Below, one piece after another: positions 1-11,295 of a stretch of DNA of 64,000 bases (position 1 is the first letter of the stretch; the number at the start of each line of letters is the position of its first letter). A program made the translations under genes and the position numbers. The DNA comes from Citromicrobium sp. UBA3494 (lineage in GTDB: Bacteria; Pseudomonadota; Alphaproteobacteria; Sphingomonadales; Sphingomonadaceae). The notes below the pieces were generated by a model. The model was not told the origin of the DNA and made no database searches. It saw only the letters and a list, made by a program, of their open reading frames with translations. The DNA is taken from assembly GCA_002377695.1 (NCBI GenBank), contig DFQH01000010.1, forward strand, positions 5,717 to 69,716, in the 5' to 3' direction.

Positions 1-4
1 GATC

Positions 5-913
5 ATGCGTGAACATCATCCCCTCGCGCCGTTTCTTGCTGCGCTTGCAGGCGTCGCCATGCTGTCGCTGATGGATGCCTTCATGAAGGGTGCAGCGCTG
101 GCCATCGGGGCGTTTTCCGCCGCGCTGCTGCGTGCCGCGATTGCCACCGCCATCGCCGCGCCTCTTTGGCTGGCCCGGCGCAGGCACTGGCCGGACCGGG
201 CAACGCTCCGCCTGCATGTCCTGCGCGGCGTGTGCTCCGCCTTCATGGGGCTGACGTTTTTCTACGCGCTAACCAAGCTGCCGATCGCGGAAACCATCGC
301 GATCTCCTTCGTCGCGCCGCTGATTGCGCTTTACCTCGCAGCGATCCTGCTGGGCGAGCGGATCACCCGCCGCGCGGTCCTGGCCTCGCTGGTCAGCTTT
401 GCCGGCGCGCTGGTCATACTCGGCGCACGTCTGGGACGCGGGGAGATGGATGGCGATGCGGTGCTGGGCTTTGCGTCGATCCTCGTCTCGACCATTCTCT
501 ACGCGCTCAATTTCATCATCATCCGCATGCAATCGCAGCGGGCGGGGCCGCTGGAGGTGGCCGCGTTCCACGGCGGCATCTCGGCCATCGTGCTGGGAAT
601 CGCGGCGCCCTGGTTCTTCGTTGCCCCGCCGGTTGCGGTTCAACCGGGCCTGGTGATGGCCGGCCTGCTGACCGTTGGCGGCGCGATGGCGATAGCATGG
701 GCCTATGCGCGGGCCGAAGCCCAGGCACTGCTGCCGGTCGAGTATTCGGGGTTCTGCTGGGCGGCGCTGTTCGGCTGGCTGTTCTTCGCTGAAAGCGTGG
801 GCGCAGGCACGATCGCTGGAGTCGCCCTGATCGTTGTCGGCACCTGGATTGCCGCTTCGAAAGGGCGCGCACCTGCACGCGTCGCGGGCGGCCCGGAGGC
901 ATCTGCTCCCTGA
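5..913 (+). CDS. DMT-superfamily (EamA) membrane transporter
   Basis: A 302-residue, very hydrophobic protein that alternates short charged loops with about ten membrane segments. This is the usual size and layout of two tandem EamA domains (roughly residues 8-140 and 150-285). Such proteins sit in the inner membrane and export small metabolites; the substrate cannot be read from the sequence. The first ATG lies four bases from the window edge, so its ribosome binding site, and possibly an earlier start, are outside the view. The C-terminal tail after the last helix is short and basic/polar. It ends about 130 bases before acnA and looks like a separate transcription unit. Confidence 0.85.
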   Translation: MREHHPLAPFLAALAGVAMLSLMDAFMKGAALAIGAFSAALLRAAIATAIAAPLWLARRRHWPDRATLRLHVLRGVCSAFMGLTFFYALTKLPIAETIAISFVAPLIALYLAAILLGERITRRAVLASLVSFAGALVILGARLGRGEMDGDAVLGFASILVSTILYALNFIIIRMQSQRAGPLEVAAFHGGISAIVLGIAAPWFFVAPPVAVQPGLVMAGLLTVGGAMAIAWAYARAEAQALLPVEYSGFCWAALFGWLFFAESVGAGTIAGVALIVVGTWIAASKGRAPARVAGGPEASAP

Positions 914-1045
914 AACACGGCGCGAGAGCTTGATTTTCGCACCCGCACAGGCAAAAGCGCGCGGCACATATCGGCGCCCCGCCCGTTGGATGGGCAAGAG
1001 CCCACCAACCCGCCGCAAGAAGCAACAGAAAGGACCGCCAGCACC

Positions 1046-3721
<2,676 letters not shown>

Positions 3722-3744
3722 GCCTGGCAACAGCCCCAAAAACG

Positions 3745-3778
3745 AAAGGCCCGGCCGCGCGAAGCGGTCGGGCCTTTT
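3745..3778 (+). terminator. Rho-independent terminator of acnA
   Basis: A 14-bp stem with one G-T pair (arms 3745-3758 and 3764-3777) closes a GCGAA loop and runs into a T tract. It lies 24 bases after the acnA stop. The A tract on the other arm means it could also end transcripts arriving from the convergent gene at 3881. Confidence 0.9.
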
Positions 3779-3880
3779 GCTATGCGGGCCGTCGAAAATG
3801 AAAAGGGCGGAGGCAGCTCCTGGCAAGCCTCCCCCGCCCAAGACACAGCGCTCCTGCGACCCAGAAGGTCGAAGCGCCGA

Positions 3881-4963
3881 TCAGTCGTCGGTTCTGGAAG
3901 CCCACTTGCGGCGGGTGATGATGGCCAGCGCGGCTGCACCGAACAGCAGGCCGACAGGCGGTGCCGGAACCGGCGTGCCGCTGCTGCCGGGATGGCCCGA
4001 ACCGCCCGTGCTCGAATAGCCCGAGGTGCTGACGTCGCCCGAGGTGGACGAACTGGTCGATACGTCGCCCGAGGTCGAGGAGCTGCTGGAAACATCGCCC
4101 GACGTCGAAGAGCTGCTGCTCACATCGCCGGATGTGGAACTGCTGCTCGACACGTCACCGGAGGTCGACGAGCTGGAACTGACGTCGCCCGAGGACGAGC
4201 TGGAAACATCGCCGGACGAGGAACTGGTCGTGGTGGACGTCACCCCACCGGTGGATGTGGAGGTCGAAGTCGATCCGCCCGAAGTCGAAGTGGATGTGGA
4301 CCCGCCCGAAGTCGAAGTGGAACTGCCGACCTCGATGTCGATATCGATGCCGCTCGACGATCCGACGCCGCTGGTGGTCGTGCTGATCGCCACCCCACCG
4401 CTGCTGCCGCCACCGCCGAAGAAACCGCCGAAGAAGCCGCCGCCGAAGCCGCCGCCTCCACTGCCGCCGATCACGACCGGGCCTCCGCCCTGGCCGCCAC
4501 CGCCGCCGGCAAAGCCGCCGCCACCGAAGCCGACTTGCGTCGCGGTGGGTGCGACCGCCACGACAGTGCGCGATGCGCCGTCGCCCATCCGGGCGCAGGC
4601 TTCGGCCGCGGCCACAAGATCCTCGTCGTAGTGCGATATCTGGGCGCGGCCTTCGCGCGCGTCGTAGACGATCTGCTCGCCCGCACCGACACCGCCTGCA
4701 TAGCCTTCGCCAGCCAGGCTGGCCGGTACGCATTCCACCGTCCGCTTGACGACCCGGCGCTTGCGCAGCGTGGTGCGGGGCACCTCGCGCTCTACAACGC
4801 GGTCTTCCTTGATGTAGCGCATGGCGGGCGCCGGGTCTTCCTTGACGGACTTGTACCCGTATTCGCCGACCTGCTCTTCGGCCACATGGAGCGCTCCGCC
4901 CGCAAGCATTGCGGTGCCCGCTGCGGTGGCGGATAGTTTTGCGAGGGCGATCTTCATCGACAT
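3881..4963 (-). CDS. Exported Ser/Thr-repeat protein with PEP-CTERM-like tail
   Basis: A 360-residue low-complexity exported protein. Residues 1-22 look like a signal peptide. Residues 25-140 form a basic/acidic domain with two Cys. Residues 145-190 are Gly-rich. Residues 195-320 are Ser/Thr-rich and include five near-perfect copies of VSSSSSTSGD (261-310). The C-terminus has VPAPP (332-336), a hydrophobic helix and TRRK, which is the layout of PEP-CTERM sorting signals in the VPAPP variant I associate with sphingomonads. Family knowledge: such tails are cut by an exosortase after export, and Ser/Thr tracts are often glycosylated. Function is unknown, perhaps matrix or cell surface. The start ATG is preceded by AAAGAG; a second ATG two codons later is also possible. 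No exosortase gene is in the window. Confidence 0.75.
   Translation of the reverse strand: MSMKIALAKLSATAAGTAMLAGGALHVAEEQVGEYGYKSVKEDPAPAMRYIKEDRVVEREVPRTTLRKRRVVKRTVECVPASLAGEGYAGGVGAGEQIVYDAREGRAQISHYDEDLVAAAEACARMGDGASRTVVAVAPTATQVGFGGGGFAGGGGGQGGGPVVIGGSGGGGFGGGFFGGFFGGGGSSGGVAISTTTSGVGSSSGIDIDIEVGSSTSTSGGSTSTSTSGGSTSTSTSTGGVTSTTTSSSSGDVSSSSSGDVSSSSSTSGDVSSSSSTSGDVSSSSSTSGDVSSSSSTSGDVSTSSSTSGDVSTSGYSSTGGSGHPGSSGTPVPAPPVGLLFGAAALAIITRRKWASRTDD
4004..4213 (-). repeat. In-frame 30-bp tandem repeats encoding VSSSSSTSGD
   Basis: Five to seven imperfect 30-bp units (plus shorter 24-bp units at one end) lie inside the surface-protein gene, corresponding to residues about 251-320. The repeat is in frame, so copy-number change by slippage would lengthen or shorten the Ser/Thr stalk without breaking the gene. 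Confidence 0.8.
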
Positions 4964-5189
4964 ATGCCAGGCTCTTTACTTGCAGAGCGCTTTACAAACC
5001 GTTGCCACCGGCGGCTCCGATGGTTGGGTACAGCGCGCCTATTTGCCTTAGGCCCGAAGCAGTGGCCTTCGCGCAACGCGATTAACCATGAAAGAGCATT
5101 GATTTACGAAGATCTGGCAGAGCGCCGCCGGGCTGCATTGCCACCTGTCCCATGCTGGCACCGCCGCCTGACGAAGGGTTACGCCATTC

Positions 5190-6218
5190 TCAGGACTTAC
5201 CCGCGAACAGGTCGGGCGAATCACCTTTGGGCGCATCCAGCCCCAGATGCTGCCAGCCGCCGGCGTTGAGGCACCGCCCGCGCGCGGTGCGCGCCACCAG
5301 CCCCAGCTGGATCAGGAACGGCTCGACCACATCCTCCAGCGTATCGCGCGGTTCGGCGAGGCCCGCCGCCAGCGTTTCGATCCCGACCGGGCCGCCCGCA
5401 TAGGTCTCCGCGATCATGGTGAGATAGCGGCGATCCATCGCGTCGAGCCCCAGCGAATCGACCTCCAGCTTGGTCAGCGCGCTATCGGCGACCTGCGCGG
5501 TAATGCTCGGCGCATTGTCGACACTGGCAAAGTCGCGCACCCGGCGCAGCAGGCGCCCCGCGACACGCGGCGTCCCGCGCGAGCGGCGGGCAATCTCGCG
5601 CGCGCCGTCGGGCTCGATACTCAGCCCCAGCTTGTTCGCGCCGCGCGTCACCACCCGCTCCAGCTCCTCGTGCGTGTAGAAGTTGAGCCGCACCGGAATG
5701 CCGAAGCGATCGCGTAGCGGCGTGGTCAGCAGGCCCTGCCGCGTGGTCGCGCCGATCAGCGTGAAAGGCGGCAGGTCGATCCGCACGCTGCGCGCCGAGG
5801 GCCCCTCCCCGATCATGATGTCGAGCGCGCGATCCTCCATCGCGGGGTAGAGCACTTCCTCGACCACGGGATTGAGGCGGTGAATCTCGTCGATGAACAG
5901 CACGTCGTGCGGTTCGAGATTGGTCAGCAGCGCGGCGAGATCGCCCGCCTTGGCGATGACCGGCCCGCTGGTGGAGCGGAACCCCGCCCCCAGCTCGCGC
6001 GCGACGATCTGCGCCAGCGTGGTCTTGCCCAGCCCCGGCGGGCCGAAGAACAGCGTATGATCCATCGCCTCGCCGCGGCGTTTGGCGGCGGCGATGAACA
6101 CGCCCAGGTTCTCGCGTGCAGCCTCCTGCCCGATGAACTCGGTGAGCGTCTTGGGCCGCAGCGCCGCGTCCGGGTCGTCCGGCAGGCGTTCGGGGGTGTG
6201 GAGGGGTTGGTCGGTCAT
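5190..6218 (-). CDS. ruvB: Holliday junction branch migration ATPase RuvB
   Basis: The motor of the RuvAB complex that moves Holliday junctions during recombinational repair. The 342-residue protein has Walker [14 protein letters not shown] (about residues 58-70), Walker [11 protein letters not shown], the sensor I region [10 protein letters not shown] and a C-terminal winged-helix domain. Length and order are standard. The gene is the last of a minus-strand series ruvA, DsrE-like, ruvB. The start ATG at 6218 is only 10 bases from the inverted repeat at 6229-6255, and no purine-rich ribosome site is visible in between. Translation may therefore depend on an atypical leader created by the repeat. 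Confidence 0.97.
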   Translation of the reverse strand: MTDQPLHTPERLPDDPDAALRPKTLTEFIGQEAARENLGVFIAAAKRRGEAMDHTLFFGPPGLGKTTLAQIVARELGAGFRSTSGPVIAKAGDLAALLTNLEPHDVLFIDEIHRLNPVVEEVLYPAMEDRALDIMIGEGPSARSVRIDLPPFTLIGATTRQGLLTTPLRDRFGIPVRLNFYTHEELERVVTRGANKLGLSIEPDGAREIARRSRGTPRVAGRLLRRVRDFASVDNAPSITAQVADSALTKLEVDSLGLDAMDRRYLTMIAETYAGGPVGIETLAAGLAEPRDTLEDVVEPFLIQLGLVARTARGRCLNAGGWQHLGLDAPKGDSPDLFAGKS

Positions 6219-6228
6219 GATACTAGGT

Positions 6229-6255
6229 CGTCACCCTGAACTTGTTTCAGGGTCC
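6229..6255 (+). repeat. Left 27-bp inverted repeat of the GIY-YIG element
   Basis: Exact reverse complement of 6605-6631. It contains an internal hairpin with 8-bp arms (6233-6240 and 6246-6253) and a five-base loop. It ends 22 bases before the nuclease start and begins 10 bases upstream of the divergently read ruvB start. Confidence 0.95.
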
Positions 6256-6277
6256 AGCCAACGGCAGTCTCCACACG

Positions 6278-6613
6278 ATGCCGTTCGAGAAGCAACCCTG
6301 CGTCTACATCCTCGCGAGCAAACCCTTCGGCACGCTCTACATCGGCGTCACGTCCGATCTGGTCGCCCGCCTGTGGCAGCACCGCGAAGGTGCTATCGAA
6401 AGTTTCACCAAACGCTACGCCGTGCATCGGCTTGTCCACTTCGAGATGGTCGACACGATGGAAACGGCGATCCGGCGCGAAAAGCAGCTGAAGAACTGGC
6501 ACCGCGACTGGAAGCTCAACCTGATCACCCGCGGGAACCCCGACTGGTGCGACTTGGCGATCGACCTCGGCTTCGAACCGCTCGGTTCGCGCGAGACGCC
6601 GACCGGACCCTGA
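6278..6613 (+). CDS. GIY-YIG superfamily endonuclease, small UPF0213-like type
   Basis: A 111-residue single-domain nuclease. The VYI (residues 9-11) and YIG (21-23) strands, an Arg in the following helix (DLVARLWQHR) and the metal-binding Glu in METAIRREKQLKNW are all present, so the catalytic core looks intact. The ATG at 6278 gives the conserved N-terminus MPFEKQPCVYIL; upstream in-frame codons run back into the left inverted repeat. The last codons (GSRETPTGP) enter the right repeat, which supplies the stop. Family knowledge: stand-alone small GIY-YIG proteins are common in alphaproteobacteria but mostly uncharacterised. Here the gene and repeats form one unit, so the repeats are the likely substrate (inference). 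Confidence 0.9.
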   Translation: MPFEKQPCVYILASKPFGTLYIGVTSDLVARLWQHREGAIESFTKRYAVHRLVHFEMVDTMETAIRREKQLKNWHRDWKLNLITRGNPDWCDLAIDLGFEPLGSRETPTGP

Positions 6614-6631
6614 AACAAGTTCAGGGTGACG
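6605..6631 (+). repeat. Right 27-bp inverted repeat of the GIY-YIG element
   Basis: Exact reverse complement of 6229-6255. It contains the last two codons and the TGA stop of the nuclease gene, and ends 16 bases from the stop of the convergent DsrE-family gene at 6648. Confidence 0.95.
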
Positions 6632-6647
6632 GGAGGCGTGGTGAAGC

Positions 6648-7184
6648 TCAAAACGGGTTCACCGTGTAGCCCTGCTGCTGGAGCAGCGCGTGGGCGGTCA
6701 TGGCGGATAGGGCGAGCTCCACGCCGGGGAGCAGTTCGGACTTCGCCACGCCCTGCCCCGCCGCGCTCTGGCCGCAGACGATGAAGCGCACGCCCTGGTC
6801 GATCATGTCCTGCACCGCCTCAGCCGAGGGGTTTGCATCGCCGCGATCGCGCGCTGCCCATGCGGCATCGCTCAGCAGGTCGAACACCGCAGCGCCGTGG
6901 ACCAGCACCGCCGCGCGGTTCTCCATCGGTTCGACCCGGGCGCGTGCGTGCATGTTGATGAGGCGTGCGGCGCTCTCGAAGCCTCGGTTGAGCTTGCCCT
7001 CCTCGGCAGGCCGCGCCACGTCGAAGGCGACGTGGAAGCTCGCGTCCTCGGGAATGGCGAAGTCGGCATCGGGGATGTCGGCGACCGGGCCGAACCCCTC
7101 GAACACCGGACCGGTGGTGAAGTCCTGCGCCGCCGCTGGCGCGCCGATTGCCAGCGCCGCAGCCGCCATCAGTGTTACTCTCAT
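6648..7184 (-). CDS. Exported DsrE-family protein
   Basis: A 178-residue protein whose first 21 residues (MRVTLMAAAALAIGAPAAAQ) form a signal peptide. The mature part resembles DsrE/DsrF-like sulfur-relay domains. It has AVLVHGAAVFDLL, a helix with AVQDMIDQGVRFIVCGQSA that carries the family-typical Cys, and a C-terminal LLPGVELALSAMTAHALLQQQGY segment. A role in periplasmic sulfur or redox chemistry is plausible but not shown. The start at 7184 follows AAGGAG by six bases; the ATG at 7190 abuts the ribosome site and is less likely. The ruvA stop overlaps this ribosome site, so the two genes are probably co-transcribed. Confidence 0.75.
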   Translation of the reverse strand: MRVTLMAAAALAIGAPAAAQDFTTGPVFEGFGPVADIPDADFAIPEDASFHVAFDVARPAEEGKLNRGFESAARLINMHARARVEPMENRAAVLVHGAAVFDLLSDAAWAARDRGDANPSAEAVQDMIDQGVRFIVCGQSAAGQGVAKSELLPGVELALSAMTAHALLQQQGYTVNPF

Positions 7185-7195
7185 ACCCATCTCCT

Positions 7196-7795
7196 TCACC
7201 CCGCTGCCCTCTTGAGCGCGACGCGGATCAGCTCGCCCTCGCTTGCGCCTTCGCCCAGTTCGCCGGTCGCCTCGGCCACGGCCTTGGCCGCGATCGCGGG
7301 CTTGAAGCCGAGGTTCTCCAGCGCGGAGACCGCATCCGCGCTCGCCCCGCCTTTGGGAGCGGCCACCGCCACCCCGCCCGGCGCCACGGGCAGCGCGCCT
7401 GCCTTGTCCTGTAGCTCGTTGACGATCCGGCCCGCGAGCTTGGGCCCCACGCCGTTCGCCCGTGCGACCATCGCCGCATCGCCGCCCGCGCACGCCGCCT
7501 GCACCTCGCCCGCCGACAGGACGGAGAGGATCGCCAGCGCCACCTTGCTGCCGACGCCCTGCACCGATGTGAGCAGGCGGAACCAGTCGCGCTCCGCCGC
7601 TTCCGCGAAACCGAGCAGGCGCATGTCGTTCTCGCTCACCTGCAAATCGGTGAACACGCGCGCCTGCCCGCCTTCCGATCCCAGCGCGTCGAGCGTGCGG
7701 GTCGAGCAGTGGACGAGGTAGCCAACGCCGCCCACGTCGATCACCGCCCAGTCGGGCCCGGTCGCGTCGAGCGTTCCTGTCAGCTTTGCAATCAT
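7196..7795 (-). CDS. ruvA: Holliday junction DNA-binding protein RuvA
   Basis: Tetrameric junction-binding partner of RuvB. The 199 residues show the usual three domains. An N-terminal OB fold starts [13 protein letters not shown]. Helix-hairpin-helix repeats follow ([17 protein letters not shown] and [16 protein letters not shown]). After a Gly/Ala-rich linker there is a C-terminal RuvB-binding domain ([20 protein letters not shown]). The ATG at 7795 gives the conserved start, although the frame stays open upstream. No ruvC is next to it, unlike the common ruvC-ruvA-ruvB order; upstream there is only a 294-bp gap before the divergent aroC. Confidence 0.96.
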   Translation of the reverse strand: MIAKLTGTLDATGPDWAVIDVGGVGYLVHCSTRTLDALGSEGGQARVFTDLQVSENDMRLLGFAEAAERDWFRLLTSVQGVGSKVALAILSVLSAGEVQAACAGGDAAMVARANGVGPKLAGRIVNELQDKAGALPVAPGGVAVAAPKGGASADAVSALENLGFKPAIAAKAVAEATGELGEGASEGELIRVALKRAAG

Positions 7796-7863
7796 GGTTT
7801 GTTCCTGCCCTACTCCGACTCGCATTGCCAGCGCAGTGCGCAGGTTTTGCCATGCCGGGCATA

Positions 7864-7883
7864 GGCCTGACACACCTGACACA
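7864..7883 (+). repeat. Dispersed 20-bp repeat, copy 1 (GGCCTGACACACCTGACACA)
   Basis: A tandem CTGACACA pair found again without a mismatch at 50685-50704. Both copies are preceded by GCCAGCGCAG (starting at 7827 here, 50657 there). It lies in the 294-bp ruvA-aroC gap. On the minus strand a 31-codon GTG-started frame (7810-7905) crosses it, reads CQVCQA through the repeat, contains four Cys and stops 14 bases before ruvA. It may be a leader or small protein, but this is weak. Nothing else was recognised in the gap. Confidence 0.6.
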
Positions 7884-8089
7884 CAGTCCAAGGTTTCAAA
7901 TCCACTCGATCAGTAGGCGGGCTTTCATCGAGTGCCCCGATCACGGGCGCGGGCACCTGGTGTCGACAATGGGAAAGAGCGGCCCGCACCATATCGCGCC
8001 GCAGCGGAGTAGGAAAATCCTCCGGTGCGGTCCGGGCGCGGGCCGTTCGGGCGTGGACAGCGCACGGCTGTTGAGGCAACGCTCCGCCC

Positions 8090-9163
8090 ATGAGCTGGAA
8101 CACATTCGGGCGGGTCTTCCGCTTTACCACCTGGGGGGAAAGCCACGGGCCGGCGATCGGCGTGGTTGTCGACGGGTGCCCGCCGGGCATCGCGCTCACC
8201 GAGGAGGACATCCAGCCGTGGCTCGACAGGCGCAAGCCGGGGCAGAGCAAGTTCACCACGCAGCGGCGTGAGCCCGATCAGGTCCGGATTCTCTCGGGCG
8301 TGTTCGAGGGCAAGACGACGGGCACGCCGATTTCGCTCATGATCGAGAATGTCGATCAGCGATCGAAAGACTATTCCAACGTCGCGCAGGCCTACCGCCC
8401 CGGCCACGCCGACTACACTTATGACGCCAAGTACGGTTTCCGCGACTATCGCGGCGGCGGGCGGTCGAGCGCGCGCGAAACCGCCATGCGCGTCGCAGCG
8501 GGCGCGGTGGCGCGGCTGGTCGTTCCGCAGGTGAGCATCCTCGCCTACGTGGCGGAGATCGGCGGCGACCGGATCGACCCGGCGAATTTCGACGCCGAGC
8601 AGATCGGGCAGAACCCCTTCTGGTGCCCCGACGCGGATGCGGCCACCCGCTGGGAGACGTTGGTCGACGATGCGCGCAAGGCAGGCTCCTCGCTCGGCGC
8701 GGTGGTCGAGTGTGTGGCGAGCGGAGTCCCCGCAGGCTGGGGCGCGCCGCTCTACGCCAAGCTCGACAGCGAGCTGGCATCGGCGATGATGAGCATCAAC
8801 GCGGTCAAGGGCGTGGAGATCGGCGACGGCTTCGACGCCGCGCGCCTCTCGGGCGAAGAGAACGCCGACCCGATGCGGCCTGCGTCAGACGGCGACGCGC
8901 CCGAGTTCACCGCGAACCACGCAGGCGGCGTCGCCGGCGGGATCGCCACGAGCCAGCCGGTCACCTGCCGCGTGGCATTCAAGCCGACCAGCTCGATCCT
9001 GATCCCGGTCGACACGATCACGCGAGAAGGCGAGGCGACCCAGATCAGCACCAAGGGCCGCCACGACCCCTGCGTGGGCATCCGCGGCGTTCCGGTGGTC
9101 GAGGCGATGATGGCCTGCGTGCTGGCGGATCAGGCGCTGCTGCACCGGGCGCAGTGCGGGTAA
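8090..9163 (+). CDS. aroC: Chorismate synthase
   Basis: Last step of the shikimate pathway: EPSP to chorismate, using reduced FMN, in the cytoplasm. The 357-residue protein begins [20 protein letters not shown], which includes the first family signature with its active-site His. [21 protein letters not shown] (about 121-141) and the C-terminal [19 protein letters not shown] are the other signatures. Length is normal. It stands alone, divergent from ruvA. Confidence 0.97.
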   Translation: MSWNTFGRVFRFTTWGESHGPAIGVVVDGCPPGIALTEEDIQPWLDRRKPGQSKFTTQRREPDQVRILSGVFEGKTTGTPISLMIENVDQRSKDYSNVAQAYRPGHADYTYDAKYGFRDYRGGGRSSARETAMRVAAGAVARLVVPQVSILAYVAEIGGDRIDPANFDAEQIGQNPFWCPDADAATRWETLVDDARKAGSSLGAVVECVASGVPAGWGAPLYAKLDSELASAMMSINAVKGVEIGDGFDAARLSGEENADPMRPASDGDAPEFTANHAGGVAGGIATSQPVTCRVAFKPTSSILIPVDTITREGEATQISTKGRHDPCVGIRGVPVVEAMMACVLADQALLHRAQCG

Positions 9164-9240
9164 TGGGCGTTCGCCGACGAGCCGGATGCGGATTTCCTCG
9201 ATCCCTCTGCGGCAACCTCGGGCTTCGATCGGGGCCTTCG

Positions 9241-11295
9241 TCAGCGTCGCGATAGCGGCTGTCCACCAGCCCTGAGTCCCGAACCTTCGGTGGATTCGTG
9301 AAGATGGTGAACCAAGCGACCCGAACGCATACCGAAGTCACCTGCGATCCAGTCAGAACGCTCTTGTTCGAAATAGCTATCCGTCTGCCGTGAAGGAGGC
9401 CCGAGGAGATAGCCTTGCAGGCAATTCACCCCCATGCCGATCAGGGTCTCAAGCTGGGTATCGGTCTCGACACCTTCCGCCACCACATCGAGCTCGAGCC
9501 GCCTTGCGATCATGATGATGCTCTCGATCACCGCGCGACCGTTCCCCTCCAGATCGGCGACGAAAGACTGGTCGATCTTCACCGCATTGATCGGCAGGGT
9601 TTGCAGACGCGAGAGGGACGAATAGCCGGTGCCGAAATCGTCGATCGCGATGAAGACGCCCAATGCGCGCAAACTGGAGATAGTCTGCTTGATGATTGCC
9701 GGGTGATCGTTTTCGAACAGCGATTCCGTGACTTCAAGTTCGAGCCGGCCCGGCGGAAGCTTCGTACGAGCCAGTATGCGCAGGACCTTCATGGCAAAGG
9801 TTTCATCCCGCAACTGCTTGACCGATACGTTGACTGCCACTTTGGGGGCATTATCGCTGCAGGGCCATGTTGCCGCTTCCCGGCAAGCCTTCTCAAGGAC
9901 GAGATCGCCAAGCGCAGTGATCCGGTCGGTCGTTTCGGCCAATGCGATGAATTCCGCAGGATTGATCTTGCCCAGGGTGGGGTGCTGCCAGCGGGCCAGG
10001 GCCTCGAATGCGTGGATCCGCCCTGTCGAGGAATCCACGATCGGTTGGTATTCGAGGAACAGCTCGTTGTTTTCTATGGCCGTTCCGAGGGCGCGACCGA
10101 GATCGAACCGCCGTCTCTGGACGATGCTCAGCGTCTCGGAATATTCGAGGCTTGCACCGCGCCCGTTGCGCTTGACCTCTGCCATGGCGAGATCGGCCGC
10201 CAGAACCAGTGCGCGGTAATCACGGGCATCGGTGGGGTAGAACGATGCGCCGACCGATAGCCCGATACTCATCGCATGATCGTCGATCAGGATGGGCTGG
10301 GCGATGCTCTCGATCAGCCGGGCGGAAACATCCCGGGCGGTGGCTCGGACATTCGCGCTCTGTGGCAGGACGATCACGAATTCGTCGCCACCCCAGCGCG
10401 CGAGCACTGCGCCTTCGGGCACACAGGTCAACATTCGCTGCGAGGCGACTTTCAGAACCTGGTCGCCAACGGAGTGGCCCATCGCGTCGTTGATTTGCTT
10501 GAAGCGGTCAAGGTCCAGGAACAGCGCCGACGCTTCGCGGGCGTCGTCCGGATCGAGGTGACGCTCCATCCACTCGATCAGGCCCCGCCGGTTTGCCAGC
10601 CCGGTCAGATCGTCGCTGTTCGCGGCATTCGCCAGTTGGATGGTGCGTGTGGCGATCTTGTCCTCCAGGCCCGCATTGACCGATTGCAGTTCCTCGACCA
10701 GCCGCCGGTTCTCGATCGAGAGTTCCAGCGCCCTGCGCGTGACCTTGTGGTTGCGATCGTGGACCACCAGCATGACGGCCAGAAAGACGAGGCCGAGCGC
10801 CATCAGGACCGTGCCGTCCTCGAAGCCCCGGAACATCATGATCGATGCCGGCCCCAGCATGATCGCTATGTACGTCCGCCCCTCCCGCAACAGGGCGGCC
10901 ATGATGCCCGTTCCACCGGCCGCCAGTGCGGAGAAGATTATGGCCAGCGTATAGATCGACGCGACGGAGTCATGCCCTACCGATGATAGCGGAGCGAGCC
11001 ACAACATAGCCGAGGCATATAGTCCGATTGCGTAGGTCCGGCGGTAACGGGTGGCCGTAGCCATTTCGGCTCGCCGAATATTTTCTGCCGAGACGCCGCG
11101 GCCAAGGGCGAACCGAACCAAGTTGAGAAACAGCACCCCGGCAAACCAGAACCAGATCCACGTGTATCCCGCCCCGCTCAGCACCACCGACGCACCGAGC
11201 GATGCAACCACGCTCATGACGAGCAACGTGGGAAGGTTGGCATACGCGATCGACAACAGACCGCGCTCGATCTCGACCGGGTTTGGCTTCGACAT
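9241..11295 (-). CDS. Membrane GGDEF-EAL cyclic-di-GMP protein
   Basis: A 684-residue inner-membrane protein. Residues about 15-175 hold six or so hydrophobic segments, followed by a short coiled coil (ELSIENRRLVEELQSVN) and a diguanylate cyclase domain with intact GGDEF (ARWGGDEFVIVLP). An EAL phosphodiesterase domain follows, with FEALARWQHP and DDFGTGYSSLSRLQTLP intact. Both enzymatic signatures are present, so it could make or degrade cyclic-di-GMP; which activity dominates is not readable. The ATG at 11295 follows AAGGGA at good spacing and is preferred to the ATG at 11319. It forms its own transcription unit, and no sensory domain other than the membrane part is seen. Confidence 0.92.
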   Translation of the reverse strand: MSKPNPVEIERGLLSIAYANLPTLLVMSVVASLGASVVLSGAGYTWIWFWFAGVLFLNLVRFALGRGVSAENIRRAEMATATRYRRTYAIGLYASAMLWLAPLSSVGHDSVASIYTLAIIFSALAAGGTGIMAALLREGRTYIAIMLGPASIMMFRGFEDGTVLMALGLVFLAVMLVVHDRNHKVTRRALELSIENRRLVEELQSVNAGLEDKIATRTIQLANAANSDDLTGLANRRGLIEWMERHLDPDDAREASALFLDLDRFKQINDAMGHSVGDQVLKVASQRMLTCVPEGAVLARWGGDEFVIVLPQSANVRATARDVSARLIESIAQPILIDDHAMSIGLSVGASFYPTDARDYRALVLAADLAMAEVKRNGRGASLEYSETLSIVQRRRFDLGRALGTAIENNELFLEYQPIVDSSTGRIHAFEALARWQHPTLGKINPAEFIALAETTDRITALGDLVLEKACREAATWPCSDNAPKVAVNVSVKQLRDETFAMKVLRILARTKLPPGRLELEVTESLFENDHPAIIKQTISSLRALGVFIAIDDFGTGYSSLSRLQTLPINAVKIDQSFVADLEGNGRAVIESIIMIARRLELDVVAEGVETDTQLETLIGMGVNCLQGYLLGPPSRQTDSYFEQERSDWIAGDFGMRSGRLVHHLHESTEGSGLRAGGQPLSRR

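Larger units (their letters stand above)
6229..6631 (+). mobile_element. Compact GIY-YIG nuclease element bounded by perfect 27-bp inverted repeats
   Basis: A 403-bp unit consisting of left repeat (6229-6255), 22 bases, a 111-codon nuclease gene (6278-6613) and right repeat (6605-6631). The two 27-mers are exact reverse complements, and each is itself a short hairpin (ACCCTGAA, loop CTTGT, TTCAGGGT). The nuclease stop codon lies inside the right repeat. It sits between the stop of the DsrE-family gene and the start of ruvB. No target duplication is obvious in the flanks. I infer a mobile or REP-like unit from its architecture; movement has not been shown. Confidence 0.6.

Noticed and set aside
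3782..4936. Long plus-strand frame opposite the Ser/Thr-repeat protein
   Set aside because: The minus strand has signal peptide, ordered repeats and a sorting tail; the plus frame is an Ala/Arg/Gly repeat produced by the same repeats.
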